Source: Flavobacteriaceae bacterium (GTDB lineage: Bacteria > Bacteroidota > Bacteroidia > Flavobacteriales > Flavobacteriaceae). From it: a DNA stretch of 49,285 nt. The first letter of the stretch is position 1, and every line of letters starts with the position of its first letter. The position numbers were made by a program, and so were the translations under genes. Shown one piece after another: positions 1 to 7,285 of this stretch. The DNA lies in NCBI GenBank assembly GCA_030835845.1, contig JAUROD010000043.1, positions 1 through 49,285 on the forward strand. Reading direction: 5' to 3'. The notes beneath the pieces were generated by a model that ran no database searches, was not told the origin of the DNA, and worked only from the letters and a program-made list of their open reading frames with translations.

Positions 1-765
1 ACCTATATCACTACCGGGAATTGCATTTTGTTCGTCAACAGCTTGTGTTCTTCCAAAATATGTAGAAAACCCAAGTCTCAAGTTTATTAGGCCATAGTAA
101 TCCAATTTGGTTGAAAGATTGATATGATCTAAAGTGGACTCTGCACCCTTTTGTCTTCCACCTCGTAATCCATTGCTGCCTCTAAGTTTTCCAACATTTC
201 CATCATGAGATAAAAATCCATTAAAAAGATAAGCTTGATAACCCAAACCTATTGTATTTAGGCGGCCTGATACACCGATACCTATTTCACGCCACGTCGT
301 TGGAACAATTGCATTATCCATACTAGGACGCTCTACTCCATTAAATGTTGTTGGTTCATGAAATTCATTAATAATTCCCATCGGAACAAGCATCAGACCT
401 CCTCTAATATTTATTCCGTTTGCTACTGTATAATTTACAAATGCCTGCTCAACATAAACTTCTTTGACGTGTTCAAATTCAATTTCAGTAACAAACTGAA
501 CACGATTATCGAATTTGTATCCAAACAACATTACCAAACGCTGCACGTCGATTTCACCATTTTTTCCTTGAGGTTGATTGTATAAAATTTCTCCATACCC
601 ACCAATGGTTACTCCTTGAGGAATTGCATTCAAGTTGTTAATTATTCGCTGGTATCCATTGATTTGCTGAGACGCTTGTATAGAGTCAATCGCAGATACA
701 TTGTTTTGTGCTAACAAAGAATTTAGAAAAAGAATGTAGACAATAAGGAGCAAATAATTTTTCAT
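1..765 (-). CDS. Porin-like outer-membrane beta-barrel protein, N-terminal part (runs off the window)
   Basis: An open frame of 255 codons reads leftward from an ATG at 765 to the window edge without a stop, so only the N-terminal part is present. It opens with a signal peptide (Met-Lys-Asn, then a Leu/Ile-rich core, ending near LLAQ at residues 18-21). A segment with alternating beta-strand character follows: VTIGGYGEILYN, VQRLVMLFGYKFDNRVQFVT and a stretch around RGGLMLVPMGIINEFHEP. This pattern resembles the Bacteroidetes porins related to phosphate-selective porin O/P; substrate cannot be inferred. A good promoter lies directly upstream. It is monocistronic at its 5' end, since the next gene on this strand ends at 848. 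The family assignment rests on recognition of the strand pattern and is moderately sure; coding status is very sure. Confidence 0.8.
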   Translation of the reverse strand, partial: MKNYLLLIVYILFLNSLLAQNNVSAIDSIQASQQINGYQRIINNLNAIPQGVTIGGYGEILYNQPQGKNGEIDVQRLVMLFGYKFDNRVQFVTEIEFEHVKEVYVEQAFVNYTVANGINIRGGLMLVPMGIINEFHEPTTFNGVERPSMDNAIVPTTWREIGIGVSGRLNTIGLGYQAYLFNGFLSHDGNVGKLRGSNGLRGGRQKGAESTLDHINLSTKLDYYGLINLRLGFSTYFGRTQAVDEQNAIPGSDIG

Positions 766-798
766 TTAATTTTATTTAGAATCATTATAAATAGATTG

Positions 799-829
799 CA
801 AATATAAAATCCTTCTAAAATACAAGCAA
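799..829 (-). promoter_or_regulatory. Promoter of the porin gene (TTG-N20-TATATTTG)
   Basis: On the minus strand, TTG at 829-827 is followed after 20 nt by TATATTTG at 806-799. This fits the Bacteroidetes sigma-70 consensus (TTG near -33, TAnnTTTG near -7). The porin ATG lies 33 nt further on. A second TTG at 825-823 with 16-nt spacing is an alternative. Confidence 0.55.
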
Positions 830-847
830 GTCTTATTTAGAATAAAT

Positions 848-1702
848 TTAAATAAAAGTTTTAAGGCACTGATTATAAGCAGATTCAAATTTTATAGGAT
901 GGAGTGAGTTTGGTATTTTACGCATATTAAGGAAAGACAAAATTAACTCAGTTGGCATATTCCCCACTAATTCATCTTTTGCCATTGGGCAACCTCCAAA
1001 TCCCATGATTGCTCCATCAAATCGTCGACAACCCGCATTATAAGCGACTGATAATTTATTGATGGCATCTTGTTTTAAACAATGTAAGTGCGCTCCAATT
1101 GTTAACTCTGGATAAAGTGGGATCAATTTTGAAAAAAGTTTTTGGATGTTGATATCACTTGCAGAACCGATTGTATCTGAAAGGGAGATGATCTTTATTC
1201 CTTTTTCGGCAAGAATCTCCATCCAATCTCCAACAATAGTTGGTGACCAAGGATCTCCATAAGGATTACCAAATCCCATAGATAAATAAACCACGAGTTT
1301 TTTTCCGTTTGAATTACATCTGAGAATAATCTGGTCTAAAAGTGAAAGTGAATCTGCAATAGTTTTATGCGTATTTCGCATTTGAAAGTTCTCTGAGATA
1401 GAAAAGGGATATCCAATCCAGTCAACCTGAGGGTTGGCACATGCCTCTTCTACTCCACGTAAGTTTGCTACTATAACAAGCAACTCGGTTAAACTTTTTG
1501 ATCGATCGAGCCCATTTAACACCTCAGCAGTATCTTTCATTTGAGGAATTACTTTAGGAGAAACAAAACTACCTACATCAAGTACATCAAATCCAACTTC
1601 TAAAAGAGCTTGTGCATAGGTTATTTTTTTATTGGTTGGCACCCAATGCTTGAACCCCTGAAGGGCATCTCTTGGACATTCGATAAGTTGAACAGAATCC
1701 AT
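848..1702 (-). CDS. Hydroxymethylglutaryl-CoA lyase
   Basis: Cleaves HMG-CoA to acetoacetate and acetyl-CoA, the last step of leucine breakdown, with a TIM-barrel of the HMGL-like/DRE family. Seen: ECPRDALQG at residues 8-16 (the family's catalytic Arg is R11, Asp D12), SFVSPKVIPQMKD just after it, the metal-binding His-Leu-His at about 205-207, and the signature GCRRFDGAIMGFGGCPMA with catalytic Cys near 238. At 284 aa it is normal for the bacterial enzyme. I start at ATG 1702; a TTG two codons upstream is in frame but less likely. It begins 15 nt after the LysE-type gene, so the two are probably co-transcribed. In the absence of other leucine-catabolism genes here, the link to that pathway comes from the family alone. 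Confidence 0.93.
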   Translation of the reverse strand: MDSVQLIECPRDALQGFKHWVPTNKKITYAQALLEVGFDVLDVGSFVSPKVIPQMKDTAEVLNGLDRSKSLTELLVIVANLRGVEEACANPQVDWIGYPFSISENFQMRNTHKTIADSLSLLDQIILRCNSNGKKLVVYLSMGFGNPYGDPWSPTIVGDWMEILAEKGIKIISLSDTIGSASDINIQKLFSKLIPLYPELTIGAHLHCLKQDAINKLSVAYNAGCRRFDGAIMGFGGCPMAKDELVGNMPTELILSFLNMRKIPNSLHPIKFESAYNQCLKTFI

Positions 1703-1717
1703 ACTCAAAGATAACTT

Positions 1718-2314
1718 TTATCCCAGAAGTAAATATACTCCAAGACCAATCCATAAAAAACCATTAAAATAGGGTATCCATTTTCCTTTTAATCTATTTA
1801 AAAAAAGAGTAGCAAAATAAGCAGCAGATACAAAAACTAAAAATGCTTGAATTAAAAATAAAGTCCCAAGAATTGCATATTGAATGGATAAAGGAAGGTT
1901 TTCAGTAAACAAGAAACCAGGAAAAAAAAACCAAAAAAACAAACTTACTTTTGGGTTTAATAAATTCATTAGAATACCCCTTAGGTATACTTTTTTTGAA
2001 TTGGTGCCTGATATTCCTTTTGTCTTGACTACTTTATTACTTGAAAAAAGGGATTGAATACCAATAAAAATGAAATAAAAAAATCCAAAGATTTTTAACC
2101 AAGAAACAACTTGAGAATTTTCACCGATAAACTGAGACCAGCCCAAAACTAATAAAGAAGTGTGGACTGCTAACCCACTTATAAGCCCTAGAACAAAAAG
2201 AATACTTTTTTTGAAACCATTTTCAAGTGCCTGACCCACAACCATCATTAAATCTGGACCAGGAGAAAGTGTAAGTAAAACACTAGCAATTAAAAAAGAG
2301 ATTAAGACTTCCAT
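1718..2314 (-). CDS. LysE/RhtB family amino-acid exporter
   Basis: A 198-aa integral membrane protein of the LysE superfamily (amino-acid or metabolite efflux). Seen: the family's N-terminal motif SPGPDLMMV at residues 17-25 in the first helix, then about five more hydrophobic stretches ending in a Gly/Leu-rich helix at the C terminus. The loop after the third helix is Lys-rich. Length matches the family's roughly 200-210 aa. Substrate cannot be told from sequence; co-transcription with HMG-CoA lyase 15 nt downstream hints at branched-chain metabolism, but this is only inference. ATG at 2314 is the only sensible start. Confidence 0.88.
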   Translation of the reverse strand: MEVLISFLIASVLLTLSPGPDLMMVVGQALENGFKKSILFVLGLISGLAVHTSLLVLGWSQFIGENSQVVSWLKIFGFFYFIFIGIQSLFSSNKVVKTKGISGTNSKKVYLRGILMNLLNPKVSLFFWFFFPGFLFTENLPLSIQYAILGTLFLIQAFLVFVSAAYFATLFLNRLKGKWIPYFNGFLWIGLGVYLLLG

Positions 2315-2345
2315 ATGCTGTGTGAATATAGTTTAAATTTATTTT

Positions 2346-2372
2346 TTGATCGTTCAAATCCATTTATCTTTG
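2346..2372 (+). promoter_or_regulatory. Promoter of the DUF3050/M28 operon
   Basis: TTG at 2346-2348, a 16-nt spacer, then TATCTTTG at 2365-2372, 19 nt before the ATG at 2392. It matches the Bacteroidetes TAnnTTTG element; the spacer is at the short end. Confidence 0.5.
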
Positions 2373-2391
2373 CACAAAATGTAGAAAGATA

Positions 2392-3159
2392 ATGAAAAAG
2401 ATAGATGACAAATTGGCTCCCTTAAAACATACGTTGATCGAACATCCACTCTACAGAGAAATAAATTCGATTGAAGATATTCGTTTTTTTATGGAGCAAC
2501 ATGTTTTTGCGGTTTGGGACTTTATGTCTCTGGTTAAAAAACTACAAGCTGAGCTCACCTGTACCACAACTCCTTGGATCCCATCACAAAACCCTCTGGC
2601 TGGAAGGCTAATTAATGAAATTGTTTGGGGAGAGGAAACAGATGTGAATAAATATGGTGTTCCAATGAGTCACTTTGAGATGTACCTGGAAGCAATGGAC
2701 GAAGCTGGAGCATCAACCCATGAAATAAAGAAATTCCTTTCTGAACTCGATAGCGGAAAAAATATTTTGGAAAATATTAAAATAAGTGAATTACCAGATT
2801 ATGTCAAAAACTTCCTACACTTTACTTTTTCAACGATTGCGGAAAATAAAATTCACGTAATTGCATCTGTATTTACATTTGGACGCGAGGATTTAATTCC
2901 AGATATGTTTATTGCAATGGTAAAAAATCTTAAGCGTGAAGGTGAGCATTTACATAATCTAATTTACTATCTTGAACGACATATCGAGGTTGATGGAGAT
3001 GAGCATGGTCCAATGGCATTAAAAATGATCGAAGATCTTTGTCAGGGTGATGAATTAAAAATTCAAGAAGCATTGGAAGGTGCTTTGATTGCATTAAAAA
3101 TGCGAATCGCTCTTTGGGATGGAATTTTCGCTCAACTTCAAACACCTTCACTAACTTAA
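2392..3159 (+). CDS. DUF3050 family protein (haem-oxygenase-like fold)
   Basis: A 255-aa soluble protein I recognise as DUF3050 from its N terminus (LKHTLIEHPLYREI, FFMEQHVFAVWDFMSLVK at 33-50) and from NEIVWGEETD at 75-84. The family is placed near haem-oxygenase-like all-helical proteins, some of which bind two irons. Candidate metal ligands seen here are E35/H37, E76, E81/E82, H94, H155, E184/H188 and E195/H197; which of them bind metal is inference. No signal peptide, so cytoplasmic. It has its own promoter and lies 11 nt before an exported M28 peptidase, so the two form an operon. The physiological reaction is unknown. Confidence 0.8.
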   Translation: MKKIDDKLAPLKHTLIEHPLYREINSIEDIRFFMEQHVFAVWDFMSLVKKLQAELTCTTTPWIPSQNPLAGRLINEIVWGEETDVNKYGVPMSHFEMYLEAMDEAGASTHEIKKFLSELDSGKNILENIKISELPDYVKNFLHFTFSTIAENKIHVIASVFTFGREDLIPDMFIAMVKNLKREGEHLHNLIYYLERHIEVDGDEHGPMALKMIEDLCQGDELKIQEALEGALIALKMRIALWDGIFAQLQTPSLT

Positions 3160-3170
3160 TTAATTATTCG

Positions 3171-4157
3171 ATGAAAAAAATCATTACACTAAGCTTCCTA
3201 TTTATCTTCAGCATGAGTGCTGCACAATGGGAAAATGCAAAACCTTTTGCCGAAACTATTGACCAAGAGGACTTGAGAAAATTACTTTACGTTTATGCAT
3301 CAGATTACTTTCAAGGTAGAGACACTGGAAGTGAAGGACAAAAACGAGCAGTAAATTTTCTAAAAGAGTTCTATCAAGCAAGAAATATTTCTGCAGCTTC
3401 TGGAACAGAGGACTATTTTCAAAAGGTTGAGCTAACCATTCGTGGTAAAGAAATCAAGTCAGAAAATGTTGTAGCAATTGTAGAAGGGTCAACTATACCA
3501 GATGAATACATCGTTATTTCATCGCACCTTGATCATGTAGGCATGAAGGATGGGGAAATATATAATGGTGCAGACGATGATGGTTCAGGAACGGTTGCCT
3601 TGCTTGAGATTGCTGAAGCTTTTCAAAAAGCAGCTGATGCTGGATTGCAACCCAAACGCTCACTTGTTTTTCTACATGTTACAGGGGAAGAAAAAGGATT
3701 ATTAGGTTCCAAATACTATACTGACAATCCACTTTACCCGATAGCAAATACAGTAGCTAATCTCAATATTGATATGGTTGGTCGAATTGATCCTAAACGT
3801 GATAGTGAAAATAGGAATTACATTTACCTTATAGGAAGTGATCGTTTAAGCACAGAACTACACGAAATATCTGAGGCAGTGAATAAAGCCACTACTAAAA
3901 TTGAATTAGATTATACCTATAATGCTGAAAATGATCCTAATCGTTTTTACTTTAGAAGTGACCATTATAATTTTGCAAAAAATAATATTCCAGTAATTTT
4001 TTACTTTAATGGGACGCATGATGACTACCACCGTCCGTCTGATACTGTTGAAAAAATTGAATACGATTTACTTACTGAACGAGCGAAACTTATTTTCTAT
4101 ACTGCATGGGAAGTAGCAAACAGAGAATCTAAATTAGTTGTAGATAAAGCGAAATAA
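3171..4157 (+). CDS. Exported M28 family zinc aminopeptidase
   Basis: A 328-aa secreted metallopeptidase. Residues 1-19 form a signal peptide ending in SMSAAQ. The two-zinc site of family M28 is complete: H119 in SSHLDHVG, D135 in GADDDGSG, E173/E174 in TGEEKGLLGS (general base and ligand), D201 in NIDMVGR, and the last His in HDDYHRPSDT (about 286). The start at 3171 is chosen because it begins the signal peptide; an in-frame start at 3114 would place 19 polar residues ahead of it and overlap the preceding gene. Probably acts in the periplasm on short peptides. It ends 10 nt before the stop of a convergent small gene. Confidence 0.92.
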   Translation: MKKIITLSFLFIFSMSAAQWENAKPFAETIDQEDLRKLLYVYASDYFQGRDTGSEGQKRAVNFLKEFYQARNISAASGTEDYFQKVELTIRGKEIKSENVVAIVEGSTIPDEYIVISSHLDHVGMKDGEIYNGADDDGSGTVALLEIAEAFQKAADAGLQPKRSLVFLHVTGEEKGLLGSKYYTDNPLYPIANTVANLNIDMVGRIDPKRDSENRNYIYLIGSDRLSTELHEISEAVNKATTKIELDYTYNAENDPNRFYFRSDHYNFAKNNIPVIFYFNGTHDDYHRPSDTVEKIEYDLLTERAKLIFYTAWEVANRESKLVVDKAK

Positions 4158-4166
4158 AAAAAAGTT

Positions 4167-4322
4167 TTATGAAAAGCGCCCTTTCTCATCGCGAAAGCGG
4201 CTTTCTGTATTCCTAGCCTTTTTTTGTGCAGCTAGAAACGATTCTCGTGTGTAATGTTTACCGTTAATAAACATAGAATTCACACCCTCAGGAAAATGAT
4301 AGTTAGATAATTTTCGTTTCAT
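4167..4322 (-). CDS. Small basic protein of 51 aa, unknown function
   Basis: An open frame from ATG 4322 to TAA 4167 that I do not recognise. It encodes a basic, hydrophilic protein starting MKRKLSNYHFPEGVNSMFI and ending in a charged Arg/Lys/Glu tail (SRFRDEKGRFS). It has no signal peptide, membrane segment or cysteine. Support for it being real: a promoter-like TTG-N16-TAAGTTTG sits 8 nt before the ATG; it occupies the gap between a convergent gene and a tRNA with its own terminator; and its amino-acid make-up looks coding. It could be a nucleic-acid- or ribosome-associated peptide given its charge, but this is speculation. It is too short for most gene finders. Confidence 0.6.
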   Translation of the reverse strand: MKRKLSNYHFPEGVNSMFINGKHYTRESFLAAQKKARNTESRFRDEKGRFS

Positions 4323-4330
4323 ACGTTACA

Positions 4331-4357
4331 CAAACTTAGAAAAAAAAATTTAGACAA
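4331..4357 (-). promoter_or_regulatory. Promoter of the 51-aa small gene
   Basis: On the minus strand, TTG at 4357-4355, 16 nt, then TAAGTTTG at 4338-4331, 8 nt before the ATG at 4322. It fits TAnnTTTG and overlaps the edge of the tRNA-His terminator. Confidence 0.4.
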
Positions 4358-4387
4358 AAAAACCCTTCATTATGAAGGGTTTTTTTT
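4356..4387 (-). terminator. Rho-independent terminator of tRNA-His
   Basis: Inverted repeat AACCCTTCAT / ATGAAGGGTT flanked by A and T runs on both sides, directly after the tRNA 3' end on the minus strand. The T runs on both sides would let it work in either direction. Confidence 0.85.
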
Positions 4388-4388
4388 G

Positions 4389-4463
4389 GGTGGAAGATCG
4401 GTCTCGAACCGACGACCTCCTGAACCACAATCAGGCGCTCTAACCAACTGAGCTACAACCACC
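4389..4463 (-). tRNA. tRNA-His (GTG anticodon)
   Basis: The minus strand folds as a cloverleaf: D-arm GCTC/GAGC, anticodon stem CCTGA/TCAGG with loop TTGTGGT (anticodon GTG), and T-arm GTCGG/CCGAT with loop TTCGAGA. The extra G at -1 pairs with C73, the hallmark of tRNA-His. CCA is not encoded. Oddity: acceptor pairs 5:68 and 6:67 are both U-U. Confidence 0.93.
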
Positions 4464-4520
4464 ATTTGGTCGGCAAATTTACACTATTTTTTTACCCTCT
4501 CAAACATTCAATGAAAGATT

Positions 4521-5240
4521 TTAATGGAAGTTTTTAAAAGATGAAATTATTGGTGTACGTTCCACCGTAAAACCCTCAGCAGCAGGAACATTTGCTAGTC
4601 TTCCTAGATTTTGAGCACGATAACGTACGCTATCGAGGAAGTTTTTACTACTTATTGGTGTTTCTGATGCAGAGCTTGAAGCATCATAAAATTGACTTTT
4701 ATACGCTTCAACAGCCTGCATTTTTTTATCTATAAAATTAGAAATATCTACAACAAAATCTGGCTCAATCTCTTGCCATTGTATATAGTGATAGACATGA
4801 TTTGGACGCCATGCAGCTTGATTATTACCTGCTTCATCTGAAGTTTCAATTTTGTTTAACCCTGAGAGAAAACAAGCATCACTAACAAGTTTACTTGCTC
4901 TTCCATGGTCTATATGACGATCACGAATAGAATTGGTCAAAACTATTTCGGGTTGATGCAATCTCAATAATTGAATCAATATAAGTTGATGTGTCTCATC
5001 ATTAGTAAAAAAACCGTCACGAAAACCTGTATTTTTACGAAAGCTAACATTCAACAAATCAGCAGCTTTTTTTGCTTCTTTGGCTCGTATTTCAACACTT
5101 CCTCTGGTACCTAGTTCTCCACGAGTTAAATCAACTATTCCAACTGTTAAACCTTGAGAAATTGATAATGCTATACTTCCCGAACAACCTAATTCCACAT
5201 CGTCGGGGTGAGCTCCAAAAGCAAGGATATCGACTTTCAT
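4521..5240 (-). CDS. bshB1: Bacillithiol biosynthesis deacetylase BshB1
   Basis: Zinc-dependent deacetylase that removes acetyl from GlcNAc-malate to give GlcN-malate, the second step of bacillithiol synthesis. It belongs to the PIG-L/LmbE family. Zinc ligands are visible: H11 and D14 in GAHPDDVELG and H112 in RDRHIDHGRA, with D13 as likely base. At 239 aa the length is typical. The ATG shares one base with the stop of the upstream PLP enzyme (TAATG), a sign of translational coupling. BshA and BshC are not in the window. Together with the upstream glutathione peroxidase and trans-sulfuration enzyme this looks like a low-molecular-weight-thiol operon; Cys is the last building block of bacillithiol. 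Confidence 0.94.
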   Translation of the reverse strand: MKVDILAFGAHPDDVELGCSGSIALSISQGLTVGIVDLTRGELGTRGSVEIRAKEAKKAADLLNVSFRKNTGFRDGFFTNDETHQLILIQLLRLHQPEIVLTNSIRDRHIDHGRASKLVSDACFLSGLNKIETSDEAGNNQAAWRPNHVYHYIQWQEIEPDFVVDISNFIDKKMQAVEAYKSQFYDASSSASETPISSKNFLDSVRYRAQNLGRLANVPAAEGFTVERTPIISSFKNFH

Positions 5241-6376
5241 TATTCTGCTGCTTTTAATGCATTAAGTAAATCATTCTGTAGATCATTAACTCCCTCTATT
5301 CCAACCGAAAAACGAATCAAATTATCTTTAATCCCTTGTTGCTTTCTGGCTTCTACTGATAACAGTTTGTGTGAAGTAATTGAGGGAACAGTAATGGTGC
5401 TCTCTACTCCTGCTAAACTCACAACAGGCTGAATTAATCTAAGTGATTGTTCAAAAGCAGAACGGTTTAGCTTTATTCCGAGCTCAAAAGACATCATTCC
5501 AGTGAATCCATTCATCTGGGTTTGTGCTAGCTCATGATCTGGATGTGAAGCTAATCCTGGATAATAAACACAATCTATTCTATCGTCCTTTTGTAGAAAT
5601 TCGGCTAGCTTTAAAGCATTTTTGTTTTGGGCTTTCACGCGGATTAAAAGAGTTTTGATACTTCGTTCCAACAGCCAAACAGTATAATCACTTAAATTTC
5701 CTCCTAAGCTTTTTGCTACAGAAAAAATCTTCTCCATATGTTTTTTTGAAGCCACTGCTACCCCAGCCAATATATCACTGTGACCACCAAGATATTTTGT
5801 TGCACTATGTAAAACTACATTTATTCCAAATGCAATTGGGTTTTGATTTACAGGTGAAGCAAAAGTGTTATCAATCATAGAAACCAAAGAGTGTTCTTTA
5901 GCTAATTTGGCAATCCCTTTCAAGTCAACTAATTTCATCAATGGGTTACTAGGAGTTTCAATATAAATAACTTTGGTATTAGACTTAATTTTAGATTCAA
6001 AATCGCTAAGATTTAAACCTGAAGTAAATGAATATTCAATTCCATAATTATTAAAATGCTCTACAACTAGATTGGTAGTTCCTCCGTAAAGATCATTTTG
6101 TAAAACAATATGGTCTCCTTTTTTTAGAAAGGCTAACAAGGCAGTTGATATAGCAGCCATTCCTGAACCAAATATCAATCCATCCTCAGCACCTTCAAGG
6201 GAAGCAATTTTTTTTGCTAAACCTACTTGATTGGGTGTATTAAAATAGCGTGGGTATCGATCTTCCTTTTCATAGGAATAAGCCGTAGCCATATAGAGTG
6301 GGGAAACAGCACCCTTGTACAAAGGATCATGTAATTGACCCTCATGCACACAGCGAGTTTCGAATTGATTACTCAT
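5240..6376 (-). CDS. PLP-dependent trans-sulfuration enzyme (cystathionine gamma-lyase/synthase family)
   Basis: A 378-aa enzyme of the Cys/Met metabolism PLP family, acting on cystathionine or related thioethers in the cytosol. Seen: FGSGMAAIS at 69-77 (phosphate-binding loop), YIETPSNP at 138-145, DNTFASP at 169-175 (D169 pairs with the PLP nitrogen) and HSATKYLGGHSD at 190-201 with PLP lysine K194. Sequence alone does not safely split gamma-synthase, gamma-lyase and beta-lyase. I start at ATG 6376, where homology-like sequence (SNQFETRCVHEGQ) begins; an upstream in-frame ATG would overlap the peroxidase gene. It lies 4 nt after the peroxidase stop and shares TAATG with bshB1. The context favours a role in supplying cysteine for bacillithiol, which would fit a gamma-lyase. 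Confidence 0.9.
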   Translation of the reverse strand: MSNQFETRCVHEGQLHDPLYKGAVSPLYMATAYSYEKEDRYPRYFNTPNQVGLAKKIASLEGAEDGLIFGSGMAAISTALLAFLKKGDHIVLQNDLYGGTTNLVVEHFNNYGIEYSFTSGLNLSDFESKIKSNTKVIYIETPSNPLMKLVDLKGIAKLAKEHSLVSMIDNTFASPVNQNPIAFGINVVLHSATKYLGGHSDILAGVAVASKKHMEKIFSVAKSLGGNLSDYTVWLLERSIKTLLIRVKAQNKNALKLAEFLQKDDRIDCVYYPGLASHPDHELAQTQMNGFTGMMSFELGIKLNRSAFEQSLRLIQPVVSLAGVESTITVPSITSHKLLSVEARKQQGIKDNLIRFSVGIEGVNDLQNDLLNALKAAE

Positions 6377-6380
6377 CGCC

Positions 6381-6923
6381 TTATTTTGTAATCCAGTTAA
6401 TGATTTCCTCATCCATTGGTTCAGTTCGGGGGGAGATTACTTTTTCAAGTTTCCCTTGTTCGTTAATTAGATATTTTTGGAAGTTCCAAGTAACCTTTGA
6501 ATCCATAACCCCATTTTTTTCAGATTGGGTTAAAAAGGCATAAATTGGATGCATGTTTTTTCCTTTGACATCAATTTTTGCCATCATTGGGAAACTAACA
6601 CCGTAATTACGTTCACAAAATTCTGCAATTTCTTCATTTGTCCCAGGTTCTTGAGCTAAAAAGTTATTTGCAGGAAATCCAATAATCATAAATTTCTCAG
6701 GACCAAATTGTTCATAAAGCTTTTGAAGCCCTTTATATTGTGGTGTTAATCCACATTTTGAAGCTGTGTTGACGATCATAATTTTTTTGCCTTTCAATGA
6801 AGCAAAATCAAAAGAATCACCTTCAAGTGCTTCTACTTTAAATTGATGAATTGAGTTTTCCATAGTTTGAGCGAAAAGTGTTGAGGTAAATAAACTAACA
6901 AATAGAATTAAAAATTTTTTCAT
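6381..6923 (-). CDS. Exported glutathione-peroxidase-family thiol peroxidase
   Basis: A 180-aa protein with a signal peptide (residues 1-19, ending TLFAQ) followed by a GPx thioredoxin-like domain. Peroxidatic cysteine C57 is in TASKCGLT; W146 and N147 of the catalytic set are in TWNFQKYLI; C103 in EFCERNYG matches the resolving Cys of thioredoxin-dependent GPx such as yeast Gpx3. The usual catalytic Gln of the FPxNQF motif is Asn (N87 in FPANNF). So this is most likely a thioredoxin- or other thiol-dependent hydroperoxidase acting in the periplasm rather than a true glutathione enzyme. It heads a tight operon with the PLP enzyme and bshB1. Confidence 0.92.
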   Translation of the reverse strand: MKKFLILFVSLFTSTLFAQTMENSIHQFKVEALEGDSFDFASLKGKKIMIVNTASKCGLTPQYKGLQKLYEQFGPEKFMIIGFPANNFLAQEPGTNEEIAEFCERNYGVSFPMMAKIDVKGKNMHPIYAFLTQSEKNGVMDSKVTWNFQKYLINEQGKLEKVISPRTEPMDEEIINWITK

Positions 6924-7006
6924 AATTAAATAGCATTTTTCTTTTTTTTGGTGAAAATACGTAAAATCTTACATCTAACTATGTAAGCCATATAAATAGT
7001 TCATTA

Positions 7007-7285
7007 TTAGACTAATTCTGCAGACAGCCCTGCCTCCAATAACATCAAACAACGAGGTTTTAAATCTTCGTAGCTTCCTGTTTTTACGACACATTTACCG
7101 TGATAATGAACAATGTAAGCACATTGTTCTGCTTGTTCAGCAGTTTGATCACATATCTTAATGAGACAATGAATGACATGATCAAACGTATTTACATCAT
7201 CATTGTGTAAAATAATCTTACGTTCTCTGGTTGTTTGAACTTCGACCTCTTCTAATTGTTCTATATCAGGTTGTTCTTCAATCAT
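7007..7285 (-). CDS. clpS: ClpS, adaptor of the ClpAP protease
   Basis: A 92-aa N-end-rule adaptor that delivers proteins with bulky N-terminal residues to the Clp ATPase. Seen: an acidic N-terminal extension, then ILHNDDVNTFDHVIHCLIKI (the NDD binding-pocket motif) and AYIVHYHGKCVV, with the C-terminal E/L-rich helix. I prefer ATG 7285, which overlaps the prmA stop by 8 nt; an in-frame start at 7306 would add seven residues. It is last in the DUF1599-permease-tpiA-prmA-clpS operon. A weak hairpin at 6968-6987 with a short U tract may end the transcript. Confidence 0.95.
   Translation of the reverse strand: MIEEQPDIEQLEEVEVQTTRERKIILHNDDVNTFDHVIHCLIKICDQTAEQAEQCAYIVHYHGKCVVKTGSYEDLKPRCLMLLEAGLSAELV

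Noticed and set aside
358-585. 75-codon plus-strand frame near the left edge
   Set aside because: Antisense to the partial porin, whose minus-strand frame shows a signal peptide and beta-strand pattern through the same bases.
3114-3170. Upstream in-frame start for the M28 peptidase
   Set aside because: It would put 19 polar residues ahead of a clear signal peptide and overlap the DUF3050 gene.
6968-6987. CTTACAT/ATGTAAG hairpin after clpS as a terminator
   Set aside because: Only a 7-bp AT-rich stem and a weak U tract; too poor to list as a terminator.
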